Position numbers and translations under genes: made by a program. Under the pieces are notes generated by a model. It did no database searches. It saw only the letters and a list, made by a program, of their open reading frames with translations, and was not told the DNA's origin. A stretch of DNA of 64,000 bases, taken from Ecdyonurus torrentis (Eukaryota; Arthropoda; Insecta; Ephemeroptera; Heptageniidae). Position 1 is the first letter of the stretch, and the number at the start of each line of letters is the position of its first letter. The stretch covers positions 17,047,099-17,111,098 of the forward strand of contig OX439133.1 in the NCBI GenBank assembly GCA_949318235.1, read 5' to 3'. Below, piece after piece: positions 26,623 to 36,299 of the stretch.

Positions 26623-26828
26623 TATCGATGCCTCCGCGTCAAAAGCGAGCATCTACACTTTCCAGATTTCCGACCAAACGACTATCTACACTTTCCGCCG
26701 CCGAGCATCTGCAATGTTAAGCTTATGGCAGATAGTCGAGTTACAGTGCTGCTCGGAAAGTGTAGATAGTCGTTTGGTCGGAAATCTGGAAAGTGTAGAT
26801 GCTCGCTTTTGACGCGGAAGCATCGATA
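26623..26828. mobile_element. 206-bp palindromic MITE with 75-bp arms
   Basis: Arms 26623-26697 and 26754-26828 are inverted copies with a single mismatch (74/75). Ends TATCGATGCCTCCGCGTC / GACGCGGAAGCATCGATA. The arm holds a sub-repeat: 'CATCTACACTTTCC' and 'CTATCTACACTTTCC' 30 bp apart. It is clearly GC-richer than its AT surroundings. It interrupts the core in array unit 16. The near-identity of the arms suggests a recent insertion or gene conversion between arms. Confidence 0.9.
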
Positions 26829-27027
26829 TAGTAAGTTAAATTAAACAATTTCCATTAACAATTTTTTGTTCCGTACAACTGAAGTTATTCTGTGATTAAG
26901 TAATAGGCGGTTTAGCAATTATGAAATAATACAACAATATAAAATAATCAGCTGCTGTGGCATTTCATTAACGAAGATGGTGACCGACGTGACTTGGACT
27001 GGAAATCATTCAAAGATGAATTATATT

Positions 27028-27239
27028 TCGACAAACTCGCGGCTATTATATATATCTGCAAATCTCGCCTGGTCACACAAAATAGGTCTCTACAAACCTC
27101 ACCATGCCACACAAAATGGTACAGGTAACACAGGAGATACCTATTTTGTGTGGCATGGCGAGATTTGTAGATACCTATTTTGTGTGACCAGGCGAGATTT
27201 GCAGATACATGTGTAATAACCGCGAGGCGAGGCTGGCGA
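27028..27239. mobile_element. CGACAACCTCG MITE, copy 2 (nested in TTAA-1)
   Basis: Same element and same insertion point in TTAA-1 as at 5061-5262: after 'GATGAATTATATT' and before 'TTTCACGATATTTC'. Arms contain TCGCCTGGTCACACAAAATAGG-type blocks; the right end is altered (GGCGAGGCTGGCGA). Confidence 0.8.
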
Positions 27240-27301
27240 TTTTCACGATATTTCTTTTTACATTTTTTATTTCTAGCAAGAAGCAAAACAAACATTATGA
27301 C

Positions 27302-27537
27302 TAGGGACCAGATTTTCAGTTGCAAAAATCTGCTTGCACCTGCAAGTTTGGTTGCTCCTCGTACCGCACAACAATTTACTAAATATTTATAAATTTTAGT
27401 TTACTCCAGGTATTTTGAGGTAAATTACAGGTAGATAGGAAATGTTTTATAAACTAATAATAAGTAGTGCAGCAGGAAAAGTAACTGCTGTTTTTGCAGG
27501 CGCAAGCAGACATTTGCAACTAAAAATCCGGTCCCTA
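27302..27537. mobile_element. 236-bp hAT-type MITE
   Basis: TIRs TAGGGACCAGATTTTCAGTT and, inverted, TAGGGACCGGATTTTTAGTT, about 45 bp in all. It is flanked by ATTATGAC (27294-27301) and ATTATAAC (27538-27545), an 8-bp duplication with one later change. The sister unit at 5.3 kb reads ATTATAAC once with no insertion (5314-5323), so both sides of the event are visible. An 8-bp duplication is the hAT hallmark. No transposase inside. Confidence 0.9.
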
Positions 27538-28359
27538 ATTATAACTTTCAAATGAAATTAAGTAGATTAAAATGGAATAAAATTTTTTTTAATTTCATTT
27601 TTTATTTTAAAAAGGTTTCTAATTTGCTGCTTAAATTTGAATTTCCATACTTTAACTTAAATATTTGATTTAGTTTTCAAATTTTGGACGAAACTAAACT
27701 TTTATTTACCTTTTCTTGTTACTTTGTGTTAATTTAATAGTTCGCGAGATATCAGTCGCACATACTCCCTTAAGAAGTTTAATGGGGAGTATCCGCATGA
27801 CGATTTTTTTAGTGGCACACTGGGCGCCATAACCTTGTTCAGCATAGAACTACGTGTTTGGTTATTTTCTCTGCGCAATCGTGTTTTAATATTATTATTG
27901 TCACATACTTGAGATACTAATACTAAATATTCGGGTATTTTAAAAATTCTCGTAGTAAAAAGAAGATGATCAGACGCGCTGCAAATTCAAACAAAGGACT
28001 AACGGCACAGGCATCTTGGGGGATTGGCCACCACTTTTAAATCATGAACTAATTTCTGAAATTTAATTATTAAAGGAAAATATGACGTCAATAGAACTTA
28101 CTAATTATACTCTTTCTAAAAATGTGCTGAAATACTGCTTCAAAAGTTATTACTTTTTAGTCTGCCTCATTGATGATATATTAAAAATTTAATCCTTTTT
28201 ATTATTTCGCATTATTTAAAATTTTAAACAAAATATTTATTATCTTATAAAATGTATATTTTCAACAATTTAAATAGTAATTTAAAAATATTAATATAAT
28301 AATACATAATTTATAATACTATGTAAATATATTTATAAATTATATTGAAATGCCATTTA

Positions 28360-28570
28360 CACAGTAGATGATACAGTAGTCCATCTCCTATACTGAGAAT
28401 GTCAGATCAATGCGAGCCATAATTCCGACTGGGTGAAGCGGGCTGAACTACACGCGTAACGTTACTTGAGTTACTTTTAGTTCAGCCCGCTTCACCCAGT
28501 CGGAATTATGGCGCGGTTTTTGATCTGACATTCCCAGTATAGGAGATGGACTACTGTATCATCTACTGTG
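28360..28570. mobile_element. 211-bp palindromic element with 9-bp target duplication
   Basis: Ends CACAGTAGATGATACAG / inverted equivalent ending CTGTG. Arms 28360-28450 and 28478-28570 are near-identical, with a handful of changes and a 2-bp gap. Flanks TGCCATTTA (28351-28359) and TGCCATTCA (28571-28579) agree at 8 of 9. Only 27 bp separate the arms, so the transcript or a single strand would form a very long hairpin. The superfamily is open: 9 bp fits Mutator-like, 8 bp hAT. Confidence 0.9.
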
Positions 28571-28791
28571 TGCCATTCATTAACTAAATCTTATATAAGC
28601 AATATGTCTTTGACTGTATTACTTTGGTGTGTAGAAAGAATTAAGCTTGTGGGTGATGAATTTGCGTTTTACAAATTTTGAAATGTATTGAAAATATAAT
28701 GGACCAGCTGAAGCAGGATTTTATTAAGTTAATAGGTGTATCCGGATGACGTTTTAATATATATCATTTTATCATGCGATTTTACACCATA

Positions 28792-29188
28792 CGGCGGTGG
28801 GGGACCGACTTGGACCGGAAATCGCTAAAAGAAGAACTATATTTTCCCAAAAAAAATTTGTCCAAGATTTAATTCCAATAAAACAAACACCATAATTTTC
28901 TAATAAAATTAAGTAAATTTAAAAGATATTTTTTTATACCAAAAAAAATTTTAATGATATTTTTAATTGTAAAAAAGTTTCTAATTTGACTAAAATTTCC
29001 CGCTCAAATTAAAATTTCCACATTTCCATGTTATCTTTAAAGTGTAATAACTTAAATATTTGATCGTGTTTTCACATGTTTGACATAACTAAATTTTTAA
29101 GTAACATTTCTTCTTTACTTTGTGTTATTATTATTATTCGCAACCGTCCTAGTTTGCAAGATATCAGTCGGTCACCTACTCCCTTTAA
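28792..29188 (+). mobile_element. TTAA-1 element copy
   Basis: Left end GGTGGGGGACCGACTTGGAC, right end ATATCAGTCGGTCACCTACTCCCTTTAA. About 397 bp. Confidence 0.7.
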
Positions 29189-29373
29189 TGATTAACATTG
29201 TTCAGCATAGAACAAATTACGTTTTTGGATATTTTCTTTGCATTAAAAATGCTTTGCAAAATCGTTTTTTTTTTTTTTTTTAATTATTATTATTTTTCAC
29301 ATACTTAAGATACTGATTCAATCTATTAAAAGCATCAATTTTCCTCAAAAATATTACTTAGTATATTTTTTTT

Positions 29374-29592
29374 AATGGAGGTTATCGGTTTAGCGCGCGG
29401 GGTGATGCGGGGAAAGCTAAAGGTCCCCTAATTTAACATTACGCTTATGGGGGAAAACACGTTTTTTTTCGATTTTTGAGAAAACTACTCATCCGATTTT
29501 GGAGAATTTTAAATGAGAAATACTAGACATAATTTTACGTGTTTTAAGCCATAGAAATTTTTTACGAATTTTTTAAACCGATAACCTCCATT
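29374..29592. mobile_element. 219-bp MITE with 19-bp perfect TIRs
   Basis: AATGGAGGTTATCGGTTTA at 29374-29392 and its exact inverse at 29574-29592. It interrupts TA-1 between 'TAGTATATTTTT' and 'GGGAAAAAGAGT' (family: AGTATTTTTAAACTGGCAAAATGAGT). The interior starts GC-rich (GCGCGCGGGGTGATGCGGGG). Confidence 0.85.
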
Positions 29593-30060
29593 GGGAAAAA
29601 GAGTAATTGTCCTGTATCGGCCCATGTTAATAAGTGATCCATCATGGCGCCGCCTTTAAAATAAATGCATACACCCTATTGCATTATTGTTAAACAATTA
29701 TTATTTTTATTTTGTCTGGCATTTCCTCCCTTTTGTGACACCGAAACTACACGCTTGTGCCTAAAGCCATAGACAACATGTTTCTATACTAATTAAACAT
29801 AAAATGGTATCTATGGAACTGATGACAATTTATACCAGAATGTAAATATGGCTCCACATGAAAGTACAAAAATTCTGTACAAAGTATGTTATTTTCGTGA
29901 ATTTTTCTGTTTATTATAGTACATAGTAAATTATATTTTATAAGTAAATTTATAAATTAAACTACACAAGCTACATTTTATGAATAAACTATTCATTATT
30001 CTATTCACTATTATCATGCTGTTTCGTAGAGATGGTAAAGATTGAATTATAATTAAATTG

Positions 30061-30680
30061 TAGTGTAAAAAATGCGACTTTAATATAAATGCAAACACCC
30101 TATTGTAATGTTTATGACGCAGGTAAAAATTAGTATGAAAACTTTATTCTGGTTACATAAGTTGACATTTTCTGATCACTGCTACGGCGCTACAGTTGGG
30201 TTTTGAGACAAACTAAAGTTATTTATGTAAGTACCATCAAGTGTTTTGTGATGTAAATTGCAGTGTTTTCTTGATGGCTACATTTTTAAATAAAATAGAA
30301 AAATCTAAACCAAACTATGAAAACTGTTGATGATATTATCAAAATATTTACAATATTTATTTTGTTTTATTTAAATTTACGTTAAATTTTTTTTTTCAGT
30401 TAGCAAAATTTTTTTTTAACAATGTAAAAAATAATTTGTAATTAATTAATATTATTTTGCATTTAATATAATAATACTTTAAAAGTAAATTTTTAAATTT
30501 AATTACAACCATCGTTTAGATAGATAAATAAATTAATCCATTTTTTCTCTGTTTTCTAACTATTATTTCTTGTATTTCCCACTTAAGTGATTTGTGACGA
30601 TCGAATGAAATTAATCTGTGGGTAATGATATATATGCTCTTAACAAATTTTGAAATAAATTATTAACATAATTATATACT
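30061..30680 (+). repeat. Array unit 19, short form
   Basis: Begins within right TA-1 (ATGCGACTTTAATATAAATGC), short junction with degraded TATGACGCAGG, TTAA-3 right half, core. Confidence 0.6.
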
Positions 30681-30706
30681 CACTTGTCAGCTGGACCGGA
30701 AATTAC

Positions 30707-31044
30707 TTAAGGGAGTAGGGGACCGACGTCGGCCATGAGACTCAATATTTTCTCGAAAAAAAATTCTGAAATTTTGCACAATGATACTTCAGCTTAAGAA
30801 AATTTCAAATATAAAATTTTTTTGGGGGTTACTGTGCAAATTAATTTTATATGATTTTTTGACATTTTAAGCCCATAAAGCCCAATATTAATTTCCATAA
30901 TTTTTTTTCTTTTTTTCGGGACGGTCAAACATCATGAAATTTTAATCACTGCTAGGTTTGACCCTTAGCTACACAATGACACCAAATATAGACCCAGAAC
31001 AATTCTAGTTTTTGAGATATATGGTCGGTAAATTACTCCCTTAA
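30707..31044 (-). mobile_element. TTAA-2-like element, left half of a palindrome
   Basis: Flanked by TTAA at 30707-30710 and 31041-31044. Left end TTAAGGGAGTAGGGGACCGA, right end GGTCGGTAAATTACTCCCTTAA read inverted: both resemble TTAA-1 ends, while the interior (CTGAAATTTTGCACAATGATA, GGGGGTTACTGTGC) is TTAA-2-like. A possible intermediate between the two families. Confidence 0.7.
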
Positions 31045-31330
31045 GGGATTAGAGTGCAGATCTTATATCTCAAAAACCAGAAGTTTTTAGGTTCTAAATC
31101 TGGTGTCATTGTGTAGCTAAGGGTCAAACCTAGTAAAGATAAAAATGTCAAGATGTTTTACCGCCCCGAAAAAAATAAAAAAAAATAATTGAAATTAACA
31201 ATGGGCCTTATGGGCTTAAAATTTCAAAAAATCATATAAAATAATTTTGCACAATGACCCCCCAAAAAGTTTACATATATAAAATTGTCTCAAGCTGAAG
31301 TATCATTGTGCAAAATTTCAGATTTCTTTG
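31041..31330 (+). mobile_element. TTAA-2-like element, right half of a palindrome
   Basis: Starts TTAAGGGATTAGAGTGC, shares its TTAA with the preceding copy, and runs to ...TCATTGTGCAAAATTTCAGA without a recognisable right TTAA. It is a divergent inverted copy of 30760-31013; blocks such as GTGTAGCTAAGGGTCAAACC match exactly in inverse. Confidence 0.7.
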
Positions 31331-32389
31331 ACGTAGTTTGATATGGTGAACACGCGTGAAGTTTTATTTATTGCGCTTGGACATCATACTAGATTATTGA
31401 ATAAAATTGCTCAGAATAGAATAAAATTAGGTTTTTGGATATTTTCTTTCAGAAATCGTTTATTATTATTTTTCTCACATTTGAGATATTAGTTCAATCT
31501 ATTAACAAAGTTATTGCTTTTAAAAACATGCTCAGTTGTTAGTACTTTTAAACTGGCATCATGAGAAATTCTCCTACATATTATTGAGTAATCCAACATG
31601 ACGTCGACGTTAACATGAATGCATTATATTACCCTATTGCAATATTGTTAAACAATTATTTTTGTTTTATGTCTTCAGCTTTATCGTTCTCTATGACAAC
31701 AAAACCGTAAGCTTGCAGTGCTTAAAGCCAATGACAACATTTGTTGTCTTTAGTAATTAACACAAAATGGGATCCACAAAACTGATGATAATTTTTACCT
31801 GATGGTAAATATGGCACCACAATAAGAGTGTGAAAATACTGTAAAGTATGCAATTTGTGAGAGTATTTCTGTTTATGACGTCTGAGGCAGACAAAATTTA
31901 ATATGAAAATGTTGTGCGGGTTGAAAAGTTGAAATTTTCTGATCACTGCTACGCTGCTGAGACCAACTAATGTTACTTATAAGTTCCATCAAGTGTTTAG
32001 TGATGTAAATTAGTGTTTTTTTCTTGTTTATTTCTTAAAATCAAGTACAAAAAATTAAAACCAAAATAAGAATAAAATTGATGTTATCTTAAAATATGCT
32101 ATGTGTATTGTTTTATTTTAATTTTATTAAAATATTATGCATATGTTATAAAAAAAATGCATTTAAAACAATGTAAATAATAATTAAAAAATAATAACAT
32201 AATAGTAATTAATTTATAATATTTTATATGTATATTTATAAATTATATTAAAACGACATTTACTGAATACATTATTGTGCAATGATACTGCTCGAACTAC
32301 CTTGAATATTTATGACGAACGAACGATAAGTAAGTTGTGGTTGATGAATTTACCTTTCACCGATTCTGAAATATAACGAAAATATAAAA

Positions 32390-33489
32390 ACCCAGCTGAA
32401 GCGGGCATTGATTAAGAAGTTAATAGGATGTATCCGCATGACAATTTATTAAATTCGCTTGCAGACCATACTGGGGTAATAAATAACATTTTTCTTCATA
32501 GAACAAACTGCATTTTTGGCTATTGTCATTGCGAATGCGGGTGTTGTTATTATTACTATTTTTCATACATACTTGAGATACTAATACAAACTTTTAAAAG
32601 CAGCAATACTATCAAAAAAAAATTTTTTTTCTTTAAAATTTTTAGAGACGCAAAATGATGCATTGTCCTATGAAAGGCCCATGGCATTGAGTGATCCAAC
32701 ATTGCGTCGACGTTAACATGAATGCATACACCACCTATTGCAATATTGTTAAACAATTATTATTTTTATTTTGTCTAGCTTTTATATATAATACTTCCTT
32801 TATTACATCAAAACTGCAAGCTTGTGTCTAAAGCCAGACAGCATGTTCTTTTTAATAATTAAAAACTAAATAGGATCTACAAAACTGATGAAAATTTATA
32901 CCAGAGTGTAAAAAAATATGTAAAAGAAAGTGTGAAAATACTGTGAAGTATGTTATTTGCGTGACTATTCATGTTTATGACGTCAGAAACAGGTAAAAAC
33001 TAGTATGAAAATGTTGTTCGAGTTGCATAAGCCGAAATTTACTGATAACAGCTATATCGCTATAGTTGGGTTTTCAGTCAGACAAAGTAATATTGTTTGT
33101 GTTAGTCTCATCAAGTGTTTTTTAATATGAATTGCAATTTTATATTTTGTCTATTTCTTGTATTTGGGTTGTAAAAAATAAAATAAAACTATTAAAACTA
33201 TCAATAGCATCATAAAAATGTTTGTAAAATTAATTTTTTATTTTTTTATTTTAAAAATATTTACTTGTTTTTTATTAAAATACATTTTTTTAAATTTAAA
33301 AAAAAAATTAAAATGATATAATATAGTACATACATAAACAAAGTAAATATTTTTTTATAAATAAATTTATAAAATAAAATACATAAATATGTAATTACAT
33401 GAACGAATTCTTCAAGATCACTTTCCTCATTACATAAATTAGAGAAGATCGTAATATAATGAATTAAATGTTGTGTATTGAAAAATTAT
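32390..33489 (+). repeat. Array unit 21, long form, complete without TTAA-1
   Basis: Boundary motif, TA-1 (GGATGTATCCGCATGAC at 32427), spacer (CTAAAGCCAGACAGCATG), TTAA-3 with TATGACGTCAGAAACAGG near 32978, core. The cleanest example of the basic composite, about 1.1 kb. Confidence 0.7.
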
Positions 33490-33576
33490 GAAATAATTAG
33501 CTGCTGTGGAATATTATTAATGAAGATGGTGACCAGCTTGATTTGGTCCGGAAATTAATAAAATATTAACTATAAT

Positions 33577-33735
33577 TCGACAACCTCGCGTCTATGTATG
33601 TATCTGTAAATCTCTCCTGGTCACACAGAATAGGTATCTACAAATCTTGCCGCGACACACATAATAGCTACAGGTAACACTGGAGATACCTACTTTGTGT
33701 GACATGGCGAGATTTGCAGATACATATAATAGTGA
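33577..33735. mobile_element. CGACAACCTCG MITE, copy 3 (deleted form)
   Basis: Left end TCGACAACCTCGCGTCTATG at the same point of TTAA-1 as copies 1 and 2. The right arm is shorter: one of the two 'GGCGAGATTTG' blocks has been lost, probably by recombination between them, and the terminal GTTGTCGA is missing. Confidence 0.75.
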
Positions 33736-33899
33736 AATTTTACAATATTTCATTTTACATTTTTTATTTCAAGCAAAATCAGTTTAAAAAAAACAACTTA
33801 TAATTGTAAAAAAAAAAAAAATAATAATAATTTTTAATCATTTTATATAATAATTAAAAAATATTATCAATTTTACGCATAAAATATAAATATTTTAAA

Positions 33900-34321
33900 A
33901 TAATAACTTATAATATTGTGATTGTAATTATACAATCTTTCATGGGCTATACAGAAGAGAAGCTAATACCCCATGAGGTTACTGGAAAGGACTCTGAGAA
34001 TCCATACACATTTTGTGTCCAATCAACCTTGGTTGCAAATTGTTCTTGTGTTATCTAGGGCTCTTATATTTACCTAGTCTACAGCAACTTTGGTTATAGG
34101 TGATGATGATGAATGGATAGGCAGGAAATATGAGTGAAATGGTAAACCGTCCCGAGATTCTCTCTATTGCGTGATGTAGGGACACTGCTGCCTACATCAG
34201 GACGATCGGAGACATGCATACACACCTCTTCTACCGATGACTCATGACACAATAGCACACGCATCAACCTCATATGCAAAGATCACAAGTGCAGTCCGCC
34301 AGCATACACGGTCTTGTAAAA
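33900..34321 (-). mobile_element. Probable SINE body
   Basis: Non-array sequence of higher GC directly 3' (minus strand) of the tRNA-like head. It contains minus-strand blocks such as GTCGGAGACATGC and CATCATCACCTATAACC (given on whichever strand is readable). No poly(A) or target duplication could be fixed, so the boundary is approximate. Confidence 0.4.
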
Positions 34322-34393
34322 GCCGCACAGCCTGGGAGTCGAACCAGTGACCCTTCGCACACGAAGCAGACACGCTACCACTGCGCCACGGCC
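34322..34393 (-). mobile_element. tRNA-derived SINE head (pol III A and B boxes)
   Basis: Minus strand reads GGCCGTGGCGCAGTGGTAGC, a good A box, and 43 bp further GGTTCGACTCC, a perfect B box, followed by CAGGCTGTGCGGC that could close an acceptor stem. The anticodon region (CTTCGTGTGCGAAG) is a tight hairpin rather than a normal 7-base loop. It is more likely a SINE promoter than a working tRNA, as it continues into unrelated 3' sequence without a T-run terminator. Confidence 0.75.
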
Positions 34394-34460
34394 TCGGATA
34401 CAGTGGTATGTACTCTTATGTACAGTGGACCTAAAATAAAAGATTACCATTCTAAATTGG

Positions 34461-34739
34461 TCAATTTTTGAGCGCCACAAAATATTCTGAGTACTCGGTT
34501 GAGAGATCTTGTCTTTTTATGTAAATAATTTTGAAATGTTTTACACGAAGTTTGGAAAATAAAGACGAAGAAGACTGATCAGGTAGATCAGCTCGAGCAG
34601 CTTCTCTAGCAAGCCAAACAAAATCCTCATGCTGCTCGTCCACTACCTTCACTTGCTTGACTAAACCTGCCTCTTTTTCTGCAATTTTCTTAGTTTTTTT
34701 TTTTTTTATTTGATACTTTACATTATATTTTATATGCAT
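34461..34739 (-). other. Coding-like fragment of unknown origin
   Basis: A minus-strand frame of 92 codons. Its first half (about 34545-34690) has non-repetitive, amphipathic composition (EAGLVKQVKVV, EQHEDFVWLAREAARADLP) and GC content above the surroundings, unlike the shadow frames elsewhere. No family recognised. It lies between array core and the SINE head, so it may be a fragment carried in by retrotransposition or an old exon. No convincing splice sites were seen. Confidence 0.3.
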
Positions 34740-35080
34740 AGCTTCATTATTTTCTTCTTGTCTAAATAACTATTGATATCATAAAAATGTTTATCATATT
34801 TAATTTTTATTATTTTATTTTGGTTAAAAATATCATTATTACAATAAAAATTTATTTTTTACATGTTTAAAAACAAAATTAAAATAATAACATATAAATA
34901 TTATATATTTAATTATATTTTATTTGTAAACTTATAAATTAACTAACAACCAAAATAAATGAGTGATTATCATCAAAAATGTTGATGATTATTATAGTGA
35001 TCCGTGACAATAGAATGTAATTAGTTGTGTGATTGAGTAGTAATATGCAATTTTAAAATTAATGAAATAATACAACAATA

Positions 35081-36299
35081 ATAAACATGATCTATTTCGG
35101 TGTTTGGATTGACTACGAGGGGGGGGGGGGGGGCGCTTTGACTTGGACCGGAAATCGTTAAAAGAGGAACAATATTTTTACAATATTTCCTTTTACATTC
35201 TTTATACCTAGTAAAACAAACACTATAAATTTCAAATGAAATCGAGTAGATTAAAAAAAATAATAATAATAATCTATACAAGTTTTAATGTCATTTTTCA
35301 TTTTAAAATACTTTCAAATTTGACAAAGTTACCGCTAAAAATTGTATAATCCACATTTGCATGTAATATGTAAAGTAGAATAACTTAATATTTGATCGTG
35401 TCTTCACAGGTTTGACGATGCTAAACTTTTAATCTTAGTATTTTTAAATTGTTAAAATGAGTCATTGTCCTATATCGGCCCATGATATTAAATAATCCAA
35501 CATAGCGACGATGTTAACATGAATGCATACACACTATTGCAATATTATAAAACTGATATTATTTGTATTTTGTCTCTCTTTCTTCCATTTATATGAAATT
35601 AAAACCGCAAGCTTGTGACTAAAGCCATAGACAACTTTTGTTCTCATTAATAATTAAATACAAAATGGGATCCACAGAACTGATGACAATATTTACCAAA
35701 ATATAAATATAGGTCTAAAAGACAGTGTGAAAATACCGTAAAGTACGCTATTTGCGTGGTTATTTCTGTTTATGACTTCAGAAAAATATAAAAAATCAGT
35801 ATGAAAATATTGCGCGGGTAGCATAAGCATAGTAGATCAGATACGGCGCTTTGAGACAAACTAAAGTTTTATTTATTAAAGTTCCATCAAGTGTTTTGTG
35901 ATGTAAATGCTTATATTTTTTTCTTGTATATTTTATTTAATAAAATTAGGAAAATTGTATCAAACTATGAAAACTATGATGATATCATAAAAAGGTTTAT
36001 AATATGTTTTTGGTATAATTTTAGTTTTATTTAAAATAACTATTTGTGTAACGTAAATACATTTTTAACAATTTGAAAAATAATTTAAATTATTAACATT
36101 TAGTAAATTTATCCACATAATTTATTATCTTTTATATGTAAATTTATAAATTAAACTACAACTTTAAATATTCAGCTGAATAAAGTAATTATATTATATG
36201 CTTCTCCTTACCGGTATGTGACGATAGTTATAGAAAATAATTTGCGACACAAGAAAATGTATATTGTTACAACTGAAAAATAATTCCATAATATCAAAA
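35081..36299 (+). repeat. Array unit 23, long form with truncated TTAA-1
   Basis: TTAA-1 without its right end (about 35134-35432) joined to right TA-1 (AGTATTTTTAAATTG), spacer, TTAA-3 (degraded TATGACTTCAG) and core. A run of 15 G (35119-35133) sits where the left TTAA-1 end should be. Confidence 0.6.
35119..35133. repeat. Poly(G) run
   Basis: 15 consecutive G in otherwise AT-rich DNA, replacing the usual GAAGATGGTGACC of TTAA-1. May form a quadruplex with neighbours or be a sequencing artefact. Confidence 0.9.

Larger units (their letters stand above)
25187..26948 (+). repeat. Array unit 16, long form with TTAA-1 and a palindromic MITE
   Basis: TTAA-1 (25207-25568), TA-1, spacer, TTAA-3 (TATGACGTCAGAAACCGG near 26101), an unrelated stretch at about 26260-26480, core with the MITE at 26623-26828. 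Confidence 0.6.
26968..27773 (+). mobile_element. TTAA-1 element carrying two MITEs
   Basis: TTAACGAAGATGGTGACCG at the left and ATATCAGTCGCACATACTCCCTTAA at the right. Without the insertions at 27028-27239 and 27302-27537 it would be about 360 bp, close to the family size. Open frames across it arise from MITE palindromes and are not genes. Confidence 0.75.
26949..28700 (+). repeat. Array unit 17, heavily nested
   Basis: TTAA-1 (26968-27773) carrying two MITEs, left TA-1 (27775-27925, near-duplicate of 5585-5720), then about 250 bp found in no other unit (27926-28180), then core split by the palindromic element at 28360-28570. Confidence 0.6.
28701..30060 (+). repeat. Array unit 18, long form with TTAA-1 and a MITE
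   Basis: Truncated left TA-1, TTAA-1 (about 28792-29188), TA-1 split by the MITE at 29374-29592, spacer, TTAA-3 left half (to about 29915), core. Confidence 0.6.
30681..32389 (+). repeat. Array unit 20, long form with a large palindrome
   Basis: A remnant of the TTAA-1 left end (CAGCTGGACCGGAAATTAC) is followed by the palindromic TTAA-2-like pair (30707-31330), TA-1, spacer, TTAA-3 (degraded TATGACGTCTGAGGCAG) and core. Confidence 0.6.
33490..35080 (+). repeat. Array unit 22 with MITE and a SINE-bearing insertion
   Basis: Boundary motif, TTAA-1 left part (33517 to about 33840, with MITE copy 3), then about 0.85 kb of non-array DNA (33900-34738) including a tRNA-like SINE head and a coding-like stretch, then core from about 34745. 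Confidence 0.6.

Noticed and set aside
26948..27392. Overlapping frames of 70-125 codons on both strands
   Set aside because: Open on both strands because of the MITE palindrome; the same residues appear at 5.1 kb from the other copy.
34322..34393. Functional tRNA gene
   Set aside because: A and B boxes are good, but the anticodon arm is abnormal, there is no T-run terminator and the sequence continues into a SINE-like body.
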